A stretch of DNA of 64,000 bases, from contig NZ_JNLX01000087.1 in assembly GCF_000715495.1 (NCBI RefSeq), positions 17,877 through 81,876 on the forward strand, written 5' to 3'. A model generated the notes under the pieces. That model saw only the letters and a program-made list of their open reading frames with translations, did not search any database and was not told the DNA's origin. The position numbers were made by a program, and so were the translations under genes. This document shows, one piece after another, positions 34,245 through 43,900 of this stretch. The DNA comes from Hymenobacter sp. IS2118 (lineage in GTDB: Bacteria; Bacteroidota; Bacteroidia; Cytophagales; Hymenobacteraceae). Numbering within the stretch: position 1 is the first letter of the stretch; each line of letters starts with the position of its first letter.

Positions 34245-35705
34245 ATGACTGAAATGAGAAAACATCTCCTTTTTGGCTTCCTGGCTGCTGGCTTGCTGGC
34301 CGCTGCTCCCCCTTTGCCGCCCGCGCCCCCAGCCGATGTGGACAGCTTGAAAACCCAGGCCATTAATGCGCTGGATGCCCGGTATCCCGACTACCGGCAG
34401 GTAGCGCTCAGCATCTGGAACTTTGCCGAAGTGGGCTTTAAGGAAACTAAAAGCTCGGCCCTGCTGCAAAAAACCCTGCGCGACAATGGCTTCACGGTGC
34501 AGGCCGGCGTGGCCGAAATTCCCACGGCTTTCGTGGCCACTTACGGCAGTGGCAAACCGGTAATTGGCATTCTGGCCGAATTCGATGCCCTGCCCGGCTT
34601 GTCGCAGCAGGCCGGGACTGAGAAGCTGCCTGTGGCGGGCCGCGACGCCGGCCACGGCTGCGGCCACAACCTCTTCGGCACGGCCAGCGTGGCGGCGGGC
34701 ATCGAGCTGAAAAAACTCATCAAAGAAGGTAAATTCAAGGGTACCGTGAAAGTGTACGGCACGCCGGCCGAAGAAGGTGGGAGCGGCAAAGTGTATCTGG
34801 TGCGGGCGGGCCTGTTCAACGGCGTGGACGCGGTGGTGCACTGGCACCCCAGCAACCAGAACCGGGCCATAATGAGCAGCTACATCGCCAATTCCTCGGC
34901 CAAATTCCGCTTTCACGGCATCGCCTCGCACGCCGCCGCCTCGCCCCAGCGCGGGCGCAGCGCCCTCGACGGTGTAGAAGCCATGAACCACATGGTCAAC
35001 ATGATGCGCGAGCACGTGCCCCAGGAAACCCGCATTCACTACATCATCACCAACGGCGGCAAGGCCCCGAACGTGGTGCCCGAATTTGCCGAGGTGTATT
35101 ACTACGTGCGCCATCCCAACCGCGACGAAGTGCAGCAGACTTTTGCCCGCGTGGTGAAAGCGGCCGAAGGTGCCGCCCTGGGCACCGGTACCAGCATGGA
35201 CTATGAAATCATCGGTGGCACCCACGAGCTGCTGCTCAACGAAACCCTGGCCCGCGCCCTGCAAGTGAACCTGGAGCGCGTGGGCGGCGTGACCTACACA
35301 CCGCAGGAAATGGCCATCGGCCGGCAAATTCAGGCCACGCTGGGCTTTGCGGCGCCCGCCGTTGAAACCGCCGCCACCGTGCAACCCTTCGCCCTCAGCG
35401 ATGGAGGTGGCAGCTCGGACGTAGGCGACGTGAGCTACATAGTGCCCACCGTGGGCCTCACGGCGGCTACCTGGATACCCGGCACGCCGGCCCACAGCTG
35501 GCAGGCTGTGGCCTGCAGCGGCCAGGAAATCGGCACCAAAGGCATGATGGTGGCGGCCAAAACCATGACCCTCACGGCCATTGACTTATTTACTAATCCC
35601 GCGCTGCTGGAAAAAGCCACCGCCGAGTTCAGGCAGGACGTGGGCCCGTACGTGTACAAACCGTTGCTCGGTGACCGGAAGCCGGCCCTCAACTACCGGG
35701 ACTAA
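34245..35705 (+). CDS. Secreted M20-family amidohydrolase (AbgB-like)
   Basis: 486 residues with an N-terminal signal (about 1-22; an internal ATG at 34254 would serve equally). The M20 metal site is visible: GHGCGH with H137 and H141, the EE pair at 176-177 in TPAEEGG, and VHWHPSN. A lid domain (about 215-340) has FRFHGIASHAAASP. The sequence matches the p-aminobenzoyl-glutamate hydrolase/amidohydrolase group. It probably hydrolyses an N-acyl amino acid or peptide conjugate in the periplasm. Substrate unknown. Confidence 0.9.
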   Translation: MTEMRKHLLFGFLAAGLLAAAPPLPPAPPADVDSLKTQAINALDARYPDYRQVALSIWNFAEVGFKETKSSALLQKTLRDNGFTVQAGVAEIPTAFVATYGSGKPVIGILAEFDALPGLSQQAGTEKLPVAGRDAGHGCGHNLFGTASVAAGIELKKLIKEGKFKGTVKVYGTPAEEGGSGKVYLVRAGLFNGVDAVVHWHPSNQNRAIMSSYIANSSAKFRFHGIASHAAASPQRGRSALDGVEAMNHMVNMMREHVPQETRIHYIITNGGKAPNVVPEFAEVYYYVRHPNRDEVQQTFARVVKAAEGAALGTGTSMDYEIIGGTHELLLNETLARALQVNLERVGGVTYTPQEMAIGRQIQATLGFAAPAVETAATVQPFALSDGGGSSDVGDVSYIVPTVGLTAATWIPGTPAHSWQAVACSGQEIGTKGMMVAAKTMTLTAIDLFTNPALLEKATAEFRQDVGPYVYKPLLGDRKPALNYRD

Positions 35706-35728
35706 CGGCGCTACCGAAAGGGGCGTGC

Positions 35729-35935
35729 TTAAGCGGTGGGTTGCTTCGCGGGGGCCACATAGGCGGCTGTGCCTACTAAAGGCGTGTGCTTCCGCGCACT
35801 GTAGCCCCGCCCGGCAACGGCCCGCCCGGCCATTGAAGCTACTATTTCCTGCTGCAGCTCAATAAGTTTCAGCTGACGCTCAACCTGTTTGCGGGCCATG
35901 TAGGCGCTGTATGCTTTGTCTAGTGTCGTTTCCAT
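35729..35935 (-). CDS. Small uncharacterised protein
   Basis: 68 residues from ATG 35935. The first 36 residues are strongly helical and charged (YMARKQVERQLKLIELQQEIV), suggesting a coiled coil; the rest is Ala/Gly rich. It is preceded by a 218-nt AT-rich region and ends convergent with the M20 gene. No family is recognised. Coding status is supported only by composition and position. Confidence 0.5.
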   Translation of the reverse strand: METTLDKAYSAYMARKQVERQLKLIELQQEIVASMAGRAVAGRGYSARKHTPLVGTAAYVAPAKQPTA

Positions 35936-36153
35936 GTAGTGAGTAAGTTACTTTTTTTCTGAATATATTCACAATAATAATCTTTTTTACGCATAATTCA
36001 AACTTGTTTCCTTTATAGTATTATCTGGGTGTTTGCGGGACTGGGGCAAAGTATTTACGTTCTCCTGCTTTGGGCCTGTTCTTGACCAGAAAACACGAAA
36101 AATTATTGCCGAATTTTCTTATTCTTCACTTTCCTTTTTAACCATTTGTTGCC

Positions 36154-36645
36154 GTGCCAACGAAAACTTTGGCTGACTTGCTACTCCTCGGCGACCCGCG
36201 CCTCTACGAAGTATGCGCCCCGGTAACGGCGGCGGAGCTGCCCTTGGTGGCGAGCTGGGTAGCCGACCTCGATAACGTCATGACTGAGGTACGCGCCAAG
36301 TACCACTTCGGACGCGGCATTGCGGCCCCGCAGCTCGGGGTAATGAAACGGCTGGTGTACCTCAACCTCGACCGGCCCAGGGTGTTGCTCAATCCCGTGC
36401 TCACCGAATGCAGCGACGCCCTGTTCGAGGTTTGGGACGACTGCATGTGTTTTCCCAACCTGCTTGTGAAGGTGCAGCGGCACGTCAGCGTCACGGTGCG
36501 GTACCACGACGAGCACTGGCAACCGCAGACATGGACCGTGCAAAACGCCGTGGCCGAGCTGCTGCAGCACGAGTGCGACCACCTCGACGGTGTGCTCTGC
36601 ACCATGCGCGCCGTGGACGCGCAGTCGTACCGGTGGCGCCCGTAA
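36154..36645 (+). CDS. Divergent peptide deformylase-like protein
   Basis: 163 residues from a GTG. Motif 1 is GIAAPQLG (about 55-62), motif 3 is HECDHLDG (H139, E140, H143), and the metal Cys is C97 in WDDCMCFP. The usual motif 2, EGCLS, is here DDCMC, so the Gly and Ser flanking the metal Cys are replaced. Fold and metal ligands look intact, so hydrolase activity is possible, but it is unlikely to be the main deformylase. Upstream 218 nt are AT-rich and hold no clear -7 box. Confidence 0.82.
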   Translation: MPTKTLADLLLLGDPRLYEVCAPVTAAELPLVASWVADLDNVMTEVRAKYHFGRGIAAPQLGVMKRLVYLNLDRPRVLLNPVLTECSDALFEVWDDCMCFPNLLVKVQRHVSVTVRYHDEHWQPQTWTVQNAVAELLQHECDHLDGVLCTMRAVDAQSYRWRP

Positions 36646-36743
36646 GTGCGGTTGCGTGCACTGCTTTGTGTCAGAAACAACCCCGGTAAAAGGCGTGAAT
36701 GCACTGCTGCTTTTTTCGCGTTGCCACCCTTACTATAGACCGC

Positions 36744-36779
36744 AAAAAAGCCTCTCACGCTACCGTGAGAGGCTTTTTG
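36744..36779. terminator. Bidirectional terminator between deformylase-like gene and tRNA
   Basis: AAAAAAGCCTCTCACG pairs with CGTGAGAGGCTTTTT. It serves the rightward gene ending at 36645 and the leftward tRNA whose 3' end is at 36780. Confidence 0.92.
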
Positions 36780-36853
36780 TGGGCCCACTCGGAATCGAAC
36801 CGAGGACCTACTGATTATGAGTCAGTTGCTCTAACCGATTGAGCTATGGGCCC
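36780..36853 (-). tRNA. tRNA with CAU anticodon (Met, possibly Ile2)
   Basis: On the minus strand GGGCCCA (5' end at 36853) pairs with TGGGCCC, discriminator A at 36780, no CCA encoded. The anticodon stem ACTGA/TCAGT encloses CTCATAA, anticodon CAU. CAU occurs in initiator Met, elongator Met and lysidine-modified Ile2. The full G1-C72 pair excludes an ordinary bacterial initiator, which has a 1-72 mismatch. Elongator Met and Ile2 cannot be told apart securely by eye. Confidence 0.93.
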
Positions 36854-36912
36854 TTTGCCGGAGGCAGTCATCTTTCACCTCAACCCTGGCTGTTTCCAGC
36901 CCTCCAACGGCA

Positions 36913-36944
36913 CAAAAGTACGACCTTCGCCCACGTAAAAACAA
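36913..36944 (-). promoter_or_regulatory. Predicted promoter of the CAU tRNA
   Basis: On the minus strand TACTTTTG (36913-36920) fits TAnnTTTG exactly and TTG (36942-36944) lies 21 nt upstream. The predicted transcript begins about 50 nt before the mature tRNA 5' end. Confidence 0.6.
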
Positions 36945-36952
36945 GCCAGCCC

Positions 36953-37612
36953 ATGCTACCCCATCTGTTATTTGATTTTGGCGGCGTCATCATCGATATT
37001 GATTACGACGCCACCCCGGCCGCCATGCGCCGCCTGAGCCGCGCGGGCAGCACCATCGCCTTTTCGCAGGCCAGCCAGTCGGCGCTGTTCGACCAGCTCG
37101 AAACCGGCCGCCTGACGCCCGCCGAATTCCGGGCCGGACTGCGCGAAGCTTATGAGCTCGACGCGACCGATGCCCAGATTGATGCCGCCTGGCACGCCAT
37201 GCTGCTGGACGTACCGGCCGCGCGCCTGGCCCTCATCGGCGAGCTGCGGGCGCAGGGCCACCAAACGGCGCTGCTCAGCAATACCAACGCCTTGCACATT
37301 GCCGAAATCAACCGGCGGCTGGCGGCCCGGTACGGCTTCCAGCACGGCATTGCCGATGTGCTGGACCGGGTATTTTACTCCCAGGAAGTAGGCCTGCGCA
37401 AGCCGGGCGAGGAAATATTCCACCACGCGCTGGCCGAAATGAACTGGCGGGCCGAAGACGTGTTGTTTATTGAAGACAGCCCGCAGCACGTGGCCACGGC
37501 CCGGCGCCTGGGGCTGCGGGTGCTGCACCTCGCCCCACCCCTCACCCTGCTCACCGCCCTGCCCGAAGCCCTCCGTGCCTTTCCCCGAGAATACGCCCCC
37601 GCCCAGTCCTGA
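36953..37612 (+). CDS. HAD-family phosphatase
   Basis: 219 residues from ATG 36953 (the open frame upstream crosses the tRNA). Motif I is FDFGGV with nucleophile D8; the second acidic position is Gly, as in haloacid dehalogenase/YihX-like members. Motif II is LLSNTN, motif III is RKPGEEIF, and motif IV is FIEDSPQHV. A helical cap (about 20-90) is of the small C1 type. It probably dephosphorylates a small metabolite. The S2P-like gene downstream overlaps its 3' end. Confidence 0.9.
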   Translation: MLPHLLFDFGGVIIDIDYDATPAAMRRLSRAGSTIAFSQASQSALFDQLETGRLTPAEFRAGLREAYELDATDAQIDAAWHAMLLDVPAARLALIGELRAQGHQTALLSNTNALHIAEINRRLAARYGFQHGIADVLDRVFYSQEVGLRKPGEEIFHHALAEMNWRAEDVLFIEDSPQHVATARRLGLRVLHLAPPLTLLTALPEALRAFPREYAPAQS

Positions 37613-38846
37613 CCCCGATTTTAGCCAAGCTCCTGAGCTCGCCGTGCCGCCCGCCGCTGACACCTTTCGGCTGCGTTTTGAGCGCGCGCGGGCCCGCCGC
37701 CTGCTACGGCGCTACGAACGTCCGGAACGCTCCAAAACCTACACTTACACGGTCCACATTCTGCTGTTTGTAGTGACGCTGGTGACCACCACGCTGGCGG
37801 GCATTCAGCTCACGCGGGGCGGCCTGGGCTTCCTGCCGCTGGATGTGTTTGCGTTGCGCGGAACGGCGCTGCGCACGGAGGTAGCGCGCGGGTTGTGGTT
37901 CGCGCTGCCGTTTTTGGGGGTGCTGACCGTGCACGAGTTCGGGCATTACTTCACGGCCCGATACAACCGGGTGCGCACTTCGCTGCCCTACTACATTCCG
38001 TTTCCGCTGGGGCTGGGCACTTTTGGGGCCGTCATTCGCATCAAGGAGCGTATTTTTTCGCGGCGCGAGTTTTTCGATATTGGGCTGGCTGGCCCGTTGG
38101 CGGGCTTTCTGGTGGCGGTGCCGCTGCTGGCCTACGGCTTCCTGAGCCTGCCGCCCCTGGAGGAGTATCTGTTCAAAATCCATCCCGAGTATGCCCGCTA
38201 CGGTGCCGACTACGCACGCTACGTGTACGGGCCCGGCCAACAGGGTATTACGCTGGTCAAACCCCTGCTCTACCAGCTGCTCGAAACCGGTTTGGCCGAC
38301 CCGGCCCGACTGCCGCACCCCAACGAGCTGCTGCACTATCCGGTGCTGCTGGCCGGGGCCCTCAGCCTGTTCTTCACGGCCCTGAACCTACTGCCCATCG
38401 GCCAGCTCGACGGCGGCCATATTCTCTACGGCCTGCTGGGCCAGCGGCGCTTCAACCGGCTGGCCACGCTACTGTTTGTGGGGTTCATTTTTTACGCCGG
38501 GCTGGGCCTTTTCAACCTGCAATCCGACTGGCAAACCTGGCTTTACGGGGCGCCGGTTTACGCCTTGTACCTGGGGCTGATATTCTGGCGCGTGCTGCCC
38601 ACGCCGCGCCGGGGGCTGTTGCTGGCGGCGGGTATCTGGGCGGCGCAGCTGGCTTTTTCGGTGGCTGCGCCGGATGTGATGGGAAACCCCGGCTGGCTGT
38701 TTTTTGGCCTGCTGCTGGGCCGCTTCACGGGCATCTACCACCCGCCCGCGCCCGACGAGCGGCCCCTAAGCGCCGGCCGCCAGGTACTGGGCTGGGCGAT
38801 GGTGGCTATTTTTGTGCTTTGCTTCACACCCAGCCCGTTCCGCTAG
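37575..38846 (+). CDS. Site-2 protease-family (M50) membrane metalloprotease
   Basis: 423 residues if the GTG at 37575 is used; no ATG exists before the first helix, and the start overlaps the HAD gene by 38 nt. The zinc site HEFGH is H120-E121-x-x-H124 within a membrane segment, and the third ligand is the Asp in PIGQLDGGH near 280. At least six further hydrophobic segments follow. S2P enzymes cut transmembrane substrates such as anti-sigma factors. Overlap implies translational coupling with the phosphatase. The start remains uncertain. Confidence 0.85.
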   Translation: MPFPENTPPPSPDPDFSQAPELAVPPAADTFRLRFERARARRLLRRYERPERSKTYTYTVHILLFVVTLVTTTLAGIQLTRGGLGFLPLDVFALRGTALRTEVARGLWFALPFLGVLTVHEFGHYFTARYNRVRTSLPYYIPFPLGLGTFGAVIRIKERIFSRREFFDIGLAGPLAGFLVAVPLLAYGFLSLPPLEEYLFKIHPEYARYGADYARYVYGPGQQGITLVKPLLYQLLETGLADPARLPHPNELLHYPVLLAGALSLFFTALNLLPIGQLDGGHILYGLLGQRRFNRLATLLFVGFIFYAGLGLFNLQSDWQTWLYGAPVYALYLGLIFWRVLPTPRRGLLLAAGIWAAQLAFSVAAPDVMGNPGWLFFGLLLGRFTGIYHPPAPDERPLSAGRQVLGWAMVAIFVLCFTPSPFR

Positions 38847-38850
38847 GGTC

Positions 38851-38920
38851 TTTAGTTATTGGTTGTTAGTTGTCAGTCTAATAAATATCCAACAACTGAC
38901 AACCAGCAACCAACAATAAA
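38851..38920. repeat. Palindrome of the CAACTGACAACCAGCAAC family
   Basis: Arms 38851-38876 and 38896-38920 are inverse copies rich in TTGGTTGTTAGTTG and its complement. One arm of the same family occurs at 2063-2091. The element ends 20 nt before the next gene start. Confidence 0.8.
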
Positions 38921-38939
38921 CTCTGCTGCTATTTTCGGA

Positions 38940-39578
38940 ATGATATTCAACCAAAAACAACTCTTTCTGGGCACCACGCATATTGCGTTGCGGGCTGAGA
39001 GTCTCTACGTCTGCAAGCGTAACCCGCAGGGCGTGGCTACGCTCGAAACAGAAATACCTTACGAGGAGATTTTACCGGTGAAAGCCAGCGAGTACCGCCA
39101 CATCCCCACCAATCAGCTGCTGCTCACGGGGTTGCTGCTGGCTTTTTTGGGGTATGCGCCCCTGCGCGAATGGCTAGCCACCGGTGAGGCCGGCAATCAG
39201 CTGTACCTGTGGGTGGTTATTCTGGGTATCAATGCCCTGGCCATGTGGCTCCGCTTCGAGCAGCAGTGGTCCACTTTCCGGTTGCAAACTGCCCATCTGG
39301 CCCTCACGCTGGCCGGCCGGCCGTGGCAGCGCAAGCAGTTCCGGGCGCTGGTGGCGGAGCTGGAACGCCGCACCAAAACCTACCTGCGCCACGAGTACGG
39401 CCAGGTTAACCCGTTGGGGTTCATCGAGCCGCAGCTGCGCCGGGTGGCCTGGCTGCGCGAGCTGAACGTGCTCAGTGCCCGCGAGGCCCAGGCGCTGAGT
39501 ACCCGCCTCACCGGCCGGCGCAGCACCGAGCCGCTCAAGGGCATGGGCCAGGAGTTGGAGTCGCCATATCTGAATTAG
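38940..39578 (+). CDS. Uncharacterised protein with a two-helix membrane hairpin
   Basis: 212 residues from ATG 38940; the frame is open upstream but only through a palindrome. An N-terminal beta-rich part (IALRAESLYVCKRN, LETEIPYEEILPVKA) is followed by two adjacent hydrophobic helices (about 60-80 and 88-106). A basic, helical cytosolic C-terminal half follows. The layout resembles small PH-like membrane proteins. I assign no function. Confidence 0.65.
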   Translation: MIFNQKQLFLGTTHIALRAESLYVCKRNPQGVATLETEIPYEEILPVKASEYRHIPTNQLLLTGLLLAFLGYAPLREWLATGEAGNQLYLWVVILGINALAMWLRFEQQWSTFRLQTAHLALTLAGRPWQRKQFRALVAELERRTKTYLRHEYGQVNPLGFIEPQLRRVAWLRELNVLSAREAQALSTRLTGRRSTEPLKGMGQELESPYLN

Positions 39579-39640
39579 CTAGTGGCAGAGGCATAGCCGT
39601 CTATTACTTGTTTGATTAACAGCTAATTATTGGATTTCCC

Positions 39641-39787
39641 TAGTGCTACCATGCCTGGCCGCCGAACGCGCCAAGGCGCGTTCGGCGGCCGTTCAACGAT
39701 GCAATAATTCTCAGCACGTTCCATGCGTGGAAGAGTTGTAGGAACGCGCCTTGGCGCGTTCAGCAGTTGGGCACGGTAGCACCACTA
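39641..39787. repeat. Palindromic element with GAACGCGCC hairpins
   Basis: The element starts TAGTGCTACC and ends GGTAGCACCACTA. Each arm carries its own 20-nt perfect hairpin (GAACGCGCCaaGGCGCGTTC type) at about 39663-39682 and 39742-39761. No coding capacity. It occupies the gap before the glycosyltransferase gene. Confidence 0.85.
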
Positions 39788-39824
39788 AACAGGAGAAAGC
39801 AACTGACAACCAAATCCAAACGCT

Positions 39825-40559
39825 ATGGGGTCGTTTTCTGCTGCTGCTGCTCCGCCGCTGGTCAGCATTATTATTCCGACTTACAACGAAGCCGAGGGAA
39901 TTGAGGCACTGTTGCACCACCTGCGCCGGGCCGGCACCGCAACCGACGCGGCCGTGGAAATCATCGTGGCCGACGGCCGTAGCACCGACGCCACCACTAC
40001 CCTGGCGCGGCGTGGCGGGGCCAAGGTAGTGGCGTGCCCCATTAAAGGCCGGGCGTCGCAGCTCAATTTTGGGGCCCGCCAGGCGGCCGGCAGCATCCTG
40101 TATTTTCTACACGCCGATACGCTGCCGCCGCCGGACTTCCTGACGGCCATTCGGCGGGCGGTGGCGGCGGGATTTGGCTGTGGCTGCTTCCGGCTGGCCT
40201 TCGATGAGCCGCACTGGTTCCTGCGAATCCACGCCTGGTTCACGCGCTTCAACCTAGGCGTGGCCCGGTTTGGCGACCAAAGCCTGTTTGTCGAGCGCAC
40301 TGTGTTTGAGCGGGCGGGCGGCTACCGCGAAGATTTACACCTGATGGAAGACCAGGAAATAACGCGGCGACTGCGGCGCCTCACGCGGCTGCGCGTGCTG
40401 CCGGCCACCATCGTTACCTCGGCCCGCAAGTACCGCGAAAACGGTGTTTTCCGTTTGCAAGGCGCGTTTTATTTGCTGGTGGCACTCTATTATCTGGGCG
40501 TGCCGCAGTCCCGGCTACTGCGCATCTACCAGGCTTTTATCCGGCAGAATAAGCTGTGA
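39825..40559 (+). CDS. TIGR04283-family glycosyltransferase (family 2)
   Basis: 244 residues. The GT2 fold starts VSIIIPTYNEAEGI, with IIVADGRSTDATTTLAR and a D-x-D-like LHADTLPP. The following GVARFGDQSLFV and LHLMEDQEITRRL fit the TIGR04283 subfamily, often annotated as arsenosugar biosynthesis glycosyltransferase. It stands without the usual partner genes here, so the specific role is uncertain. No membrane anchor is clear except a C-terminal amphipathic stretch. Confidence 0.88.
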   Translation: MGSFSAAAAPPLVSIIIPTYNEAEGIEALLHHLRRAGTATDAAVEIIVADGRSTDATTTLARRGGAKVVACPIKGRASQLNFGARQAAGSILYFLHADTLPPPDFLTAIRRAVAAGFGCGCFRLAFDEPHWFLRIHAWFTRFNLGVARFGDQSLFVERTVFERAGGYREDLHLMEDQEITRRLRRLTRLRVLPATIVTSARKYRENGVFRLQGAFYLLVALYYLGVPQSRLLRIYQAFIRQNKL

Positions 40560-40909
40560 GCGCTGGGCCGGAGCGGGCACGGCGCTGGGTTGAATTATGA
40601 GCATAATCCCTCTGCTACAAGCACTTGCATTTCTTTCAGACCTGTTCCTTCGGTTTCATACGAGCAAAAGCGAAGCGACCATGAATTCAGTACAAATTTC
40701 CGTACGGCCACTTCCGCACAGTCCACCGCAACAGACTGCTTGCGAACAAAGAAAGCGCGGCCCAACAAGGCTACCACGCACCAAAAATGCCGCCAGCCAG
40801 CGCCTGCGGCTCCTGAAAAAGAAAGCCTGAGAAAGCCTGAGAAAGCTACAACGAACAGCGGCCCGGCTGCAGATGCAACCGGGCCGCTGAAAGGGCGCGT
40901 CGAGAGATA
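40560..40909. other. Intergenic region with a doubtful small basic frame and a terminator
   Basis: A 77-codon frame (40597-40830, with an inner ATG at 40681) ends in a Lys/Arg-rich tail (RLRLLKKKA). It could be a small basic protein, but no family or ribosome-binding site supports it. Two and a half copies of GAAAGCCTGA lie at 40821-40846. The hairpin AGCGGCCCGG/CCGGGCCGCT (40857-40888) follows the leftward 1,515-codon gene and probably terminates it. Confidence 0.4.
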
Positions 40910-43900
40910 TTATTCGACCACTAGCTTTTTCACCACCATGCCCGCCTCCGTTTGCAGGCGCAGCGAATACACGCCCGTGGCCACGTTGGCCAGCGGCAGG
41001 GTGTGCGTAGCCCGGCCGGCGGGCAGCACCTGCTGCACCACCACGCGGCCCAGGGCATCGACCAGCGCGGCCGTCACGGCCTTGCGGCTGAGCCCGGCGG
41101 GCAGTTCCAGAAATACCGCTTTGGTGGCGGGGTTGGGGTACACGGCCACCTGGGCCACCAACGTGGCCGAAGCAGTAGCCAGCACCTGCCGCGCAAACAC
41201 CAGCTCGAAGCGCGGAGTGGAATTTGCCGCATCCTGGGTGAAGGTGTAGCTGGGTTGCTGGTGTAGGTCGGTGAGGGTGTTCAATTGCAAATCGCGCAGG
41301 AAGGGCTGGGCATTGGGACTGAAATTGAGCACTTGCAGCGCCGTTAGCGTGTACGTTCCCGTGGCCGGCACCCGCACCCGCAGGGGCACCACCAGACTGG
41401 TGCTCACGGGCAGCGGCAAGCCGTTGATGGACAGCTCGGAGCCCAGCGCGAGCGAAGACAGGTTCAGGCCCGTGGAATTGGCCAGTTTCACGGCATCAAA
41501 CTGCGAATCCAGACCGGCTGTGGCGCCGGCTTCAAAGTAAATATGGGTGTTATCGGTGGCCAGGCCTGCGGCGGGACCACCCAGCTGCAGTTGCACCAAA
41601 GGGCGCGTTTCGGTGGTGCTGCGGCGGAAGGTGGGGTCCTGGTAGGTGGTCAGGCGCTGGCTGTTGCGGAACGTAAGGCTGCCCGTAGTCTGCCCCTCGC
41701 TCACCCGCACGAAGAAGCCCTGCCCCATGGTGACGACGGGGTTACCGAGGCCATTGATGTAGCTGCGGTACTGCCCGTTGTACTGGCTGGTGCTTTCGAA
41801 AACGTATATGGCCGCGTCGAGATTGGGCCGGTCGCTGGCGGCTACAAGGCTAAAATCGAGCGGTGCGGGATATCGGTTGCCCACCAGCTGCCAGCCCGCC
41901 GCGGCGGCCGTGGAGCCGCTGTTGCGGGCCAGGCTCAGGGTCTGGTCGCCGTTGTTGAGCGTGCCCACGAAATCTACAACCTGGTTGGCCCGCAGGTTCA
42001 CGGTGTAGCCCCGGCCCACCGCCAGCGCCGCGGTGGTCGAAGCCGGCGAAAACCAGCCTTTATCAAAAGCTGCCAGGTTGTTGCTGGTCGTGGCCAAACG
42101 GCTCTGGTCGTAGCCAAACACCGTGGGATAGGGCTTGACTGTCGTAGGCGTAGCCGAGGTATTGTAGCTCCCATTAACTACCGGCCCGAAACCCGTTGTT
42201 GCCAGGTCGGCCACGGTGCTATTGGCCACCGGCGAGCTGTAGTGGCGGTAGCCCGCGCCCGCGTTGAGGCTGGGGTTGATATAGCGCTGCACCGTGGCAT
42301 TGCCCACCACTGTTCCGCCGGTGTTCACCACCATCGCCGTGCCGGCGGCATTCGAGAGCAGGGTAAATGAATTAGCGTCGGTAGTAAGACTGCCTGCCAA
42401 GGTCAGCACCCGCTGCACGGCAGCAACGCCGGTCAGGGAAGCGCCGTTGGCGCCCACGCTCAGGTTCCAGAAGGTGCTTGGGGCGCTGCCGCCCACGGCC
42501 TGGCTGACGGTGCCGGTAAGGGCCACGCTGCCGCCGGTGGCACTAAAAATACCGTTGTTTACGAAGCTGCCCTTCAGGTCAATAACACCACCGTTCTGGG
42601 CTAGCCCAGCGCCTGTACTCAGGAACAGGCTTTTGGCTGATGCCGTACCGGCCTCCAGCAAAGGGTAGCGGGGCGCGCCGGCCGGAATGGTGGCATCGAT
42701 AGTGGCTGTGGGCACGCCCCCGGTCCAGTTCTCCGGCGTAAACCAGTTGGTACTCATGCTGCCGTTCCAGACTGCCACCGTGATGGGAGCATTGTACTGA
42801 ATAGTGAACTGCGTAGCGGCCGAGTTGCCCGTGTTGTTGGCGTCGATGGCCACATTGGCGGGCACGTTCACCGTCACTGCGCCGTTGCCGGCGGGCGTCA
42901 CATTAAAGGTGTAGGTAGTGCCCGAGCCGGCAAAACCCGACAGCGTACCGTTGTCCAATACCACGTCAGAAGCCACGAAGCCGCTCACGGCTTCCGAAAA
43001 AGTCACCGTCACCGGAATCGGCGAGGTGCTCGTCGGGCTCGTGGCCGTGCTGCTGATGAGTGCCGTTGGGGAGGTGGTGTCCACGGTCCAGGAGTAGGTG
43101 GCCGGGGTGGCATCCACGTTGCCCGCGGCATCCGCGGCGCGCACCGACAGCGTGTGACTGCCGTCGGTAAGGCCGGTGTAAACCCGCGGGTTTGCCGTAG
43201 CGGTGAAGCCCGCCCCGTCCAGGCTGGCCTGGTACGTTACCGGACTCTCGTTGCTCGAAAAGCTAAATGTGGCCGTTGTGCTATTGGTGTTTGCGGGCGG
43301 CCCCGATACAATGCTGGTTTGCGGAGCCACCGTATCCACCGTGAAGGTATTGGTATTGCTGTTGGCGCTCACGGCCGAGCCGCTGGTCTGGGCCGTGGCC
43401 CGCACCGTGTGGCTGCCCTGGGCCAAAGCCGTGGGCTGAGGCAGGCTCCAGCCACCGCTGGCCGAGGCCGTGGTCGTGCCAATGGCCGTGCCATCGACAA
43501 TCACCGTCACGGTGGAACCGGCCGGGGCCGTGCCCGTGTAGGTGGGCGTGTTGGTGCTCACCAAGCTGCCGTTGGCCGGCGCGATTACCACCGGGGCCGC
43601 CGTCACCGGCTGGCTGTAAGTAATGGTGAACTGCGTAGCGGCTGAGTTGCCCATGTTGTTGGCATCGATGGCCACATTGGCGGGCACGTTCACCGTCACC
43701 GCGCCGTTGCCGGCGGGCGTCACATTAAACGTGTAGGTCGTGCCCGAGCCGGCAAAGCCCGACAGCGTACCGTTGTCCACTACCACGTCAGAAGCCACGA
43801 AGCCGCTCACGGCTTCCGAAAAAGTCACCGTGTAAGCAAACGGGCTGGCGCTACTCGTGCTGCCGCTGGCCCCCGTCGAGCTGCTGATGTCCACCAGCAG

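Noticed and set aside
34029..35495. 488-codon leftward open frame
   Set aside because: Shadow of the M20 hydrolase.
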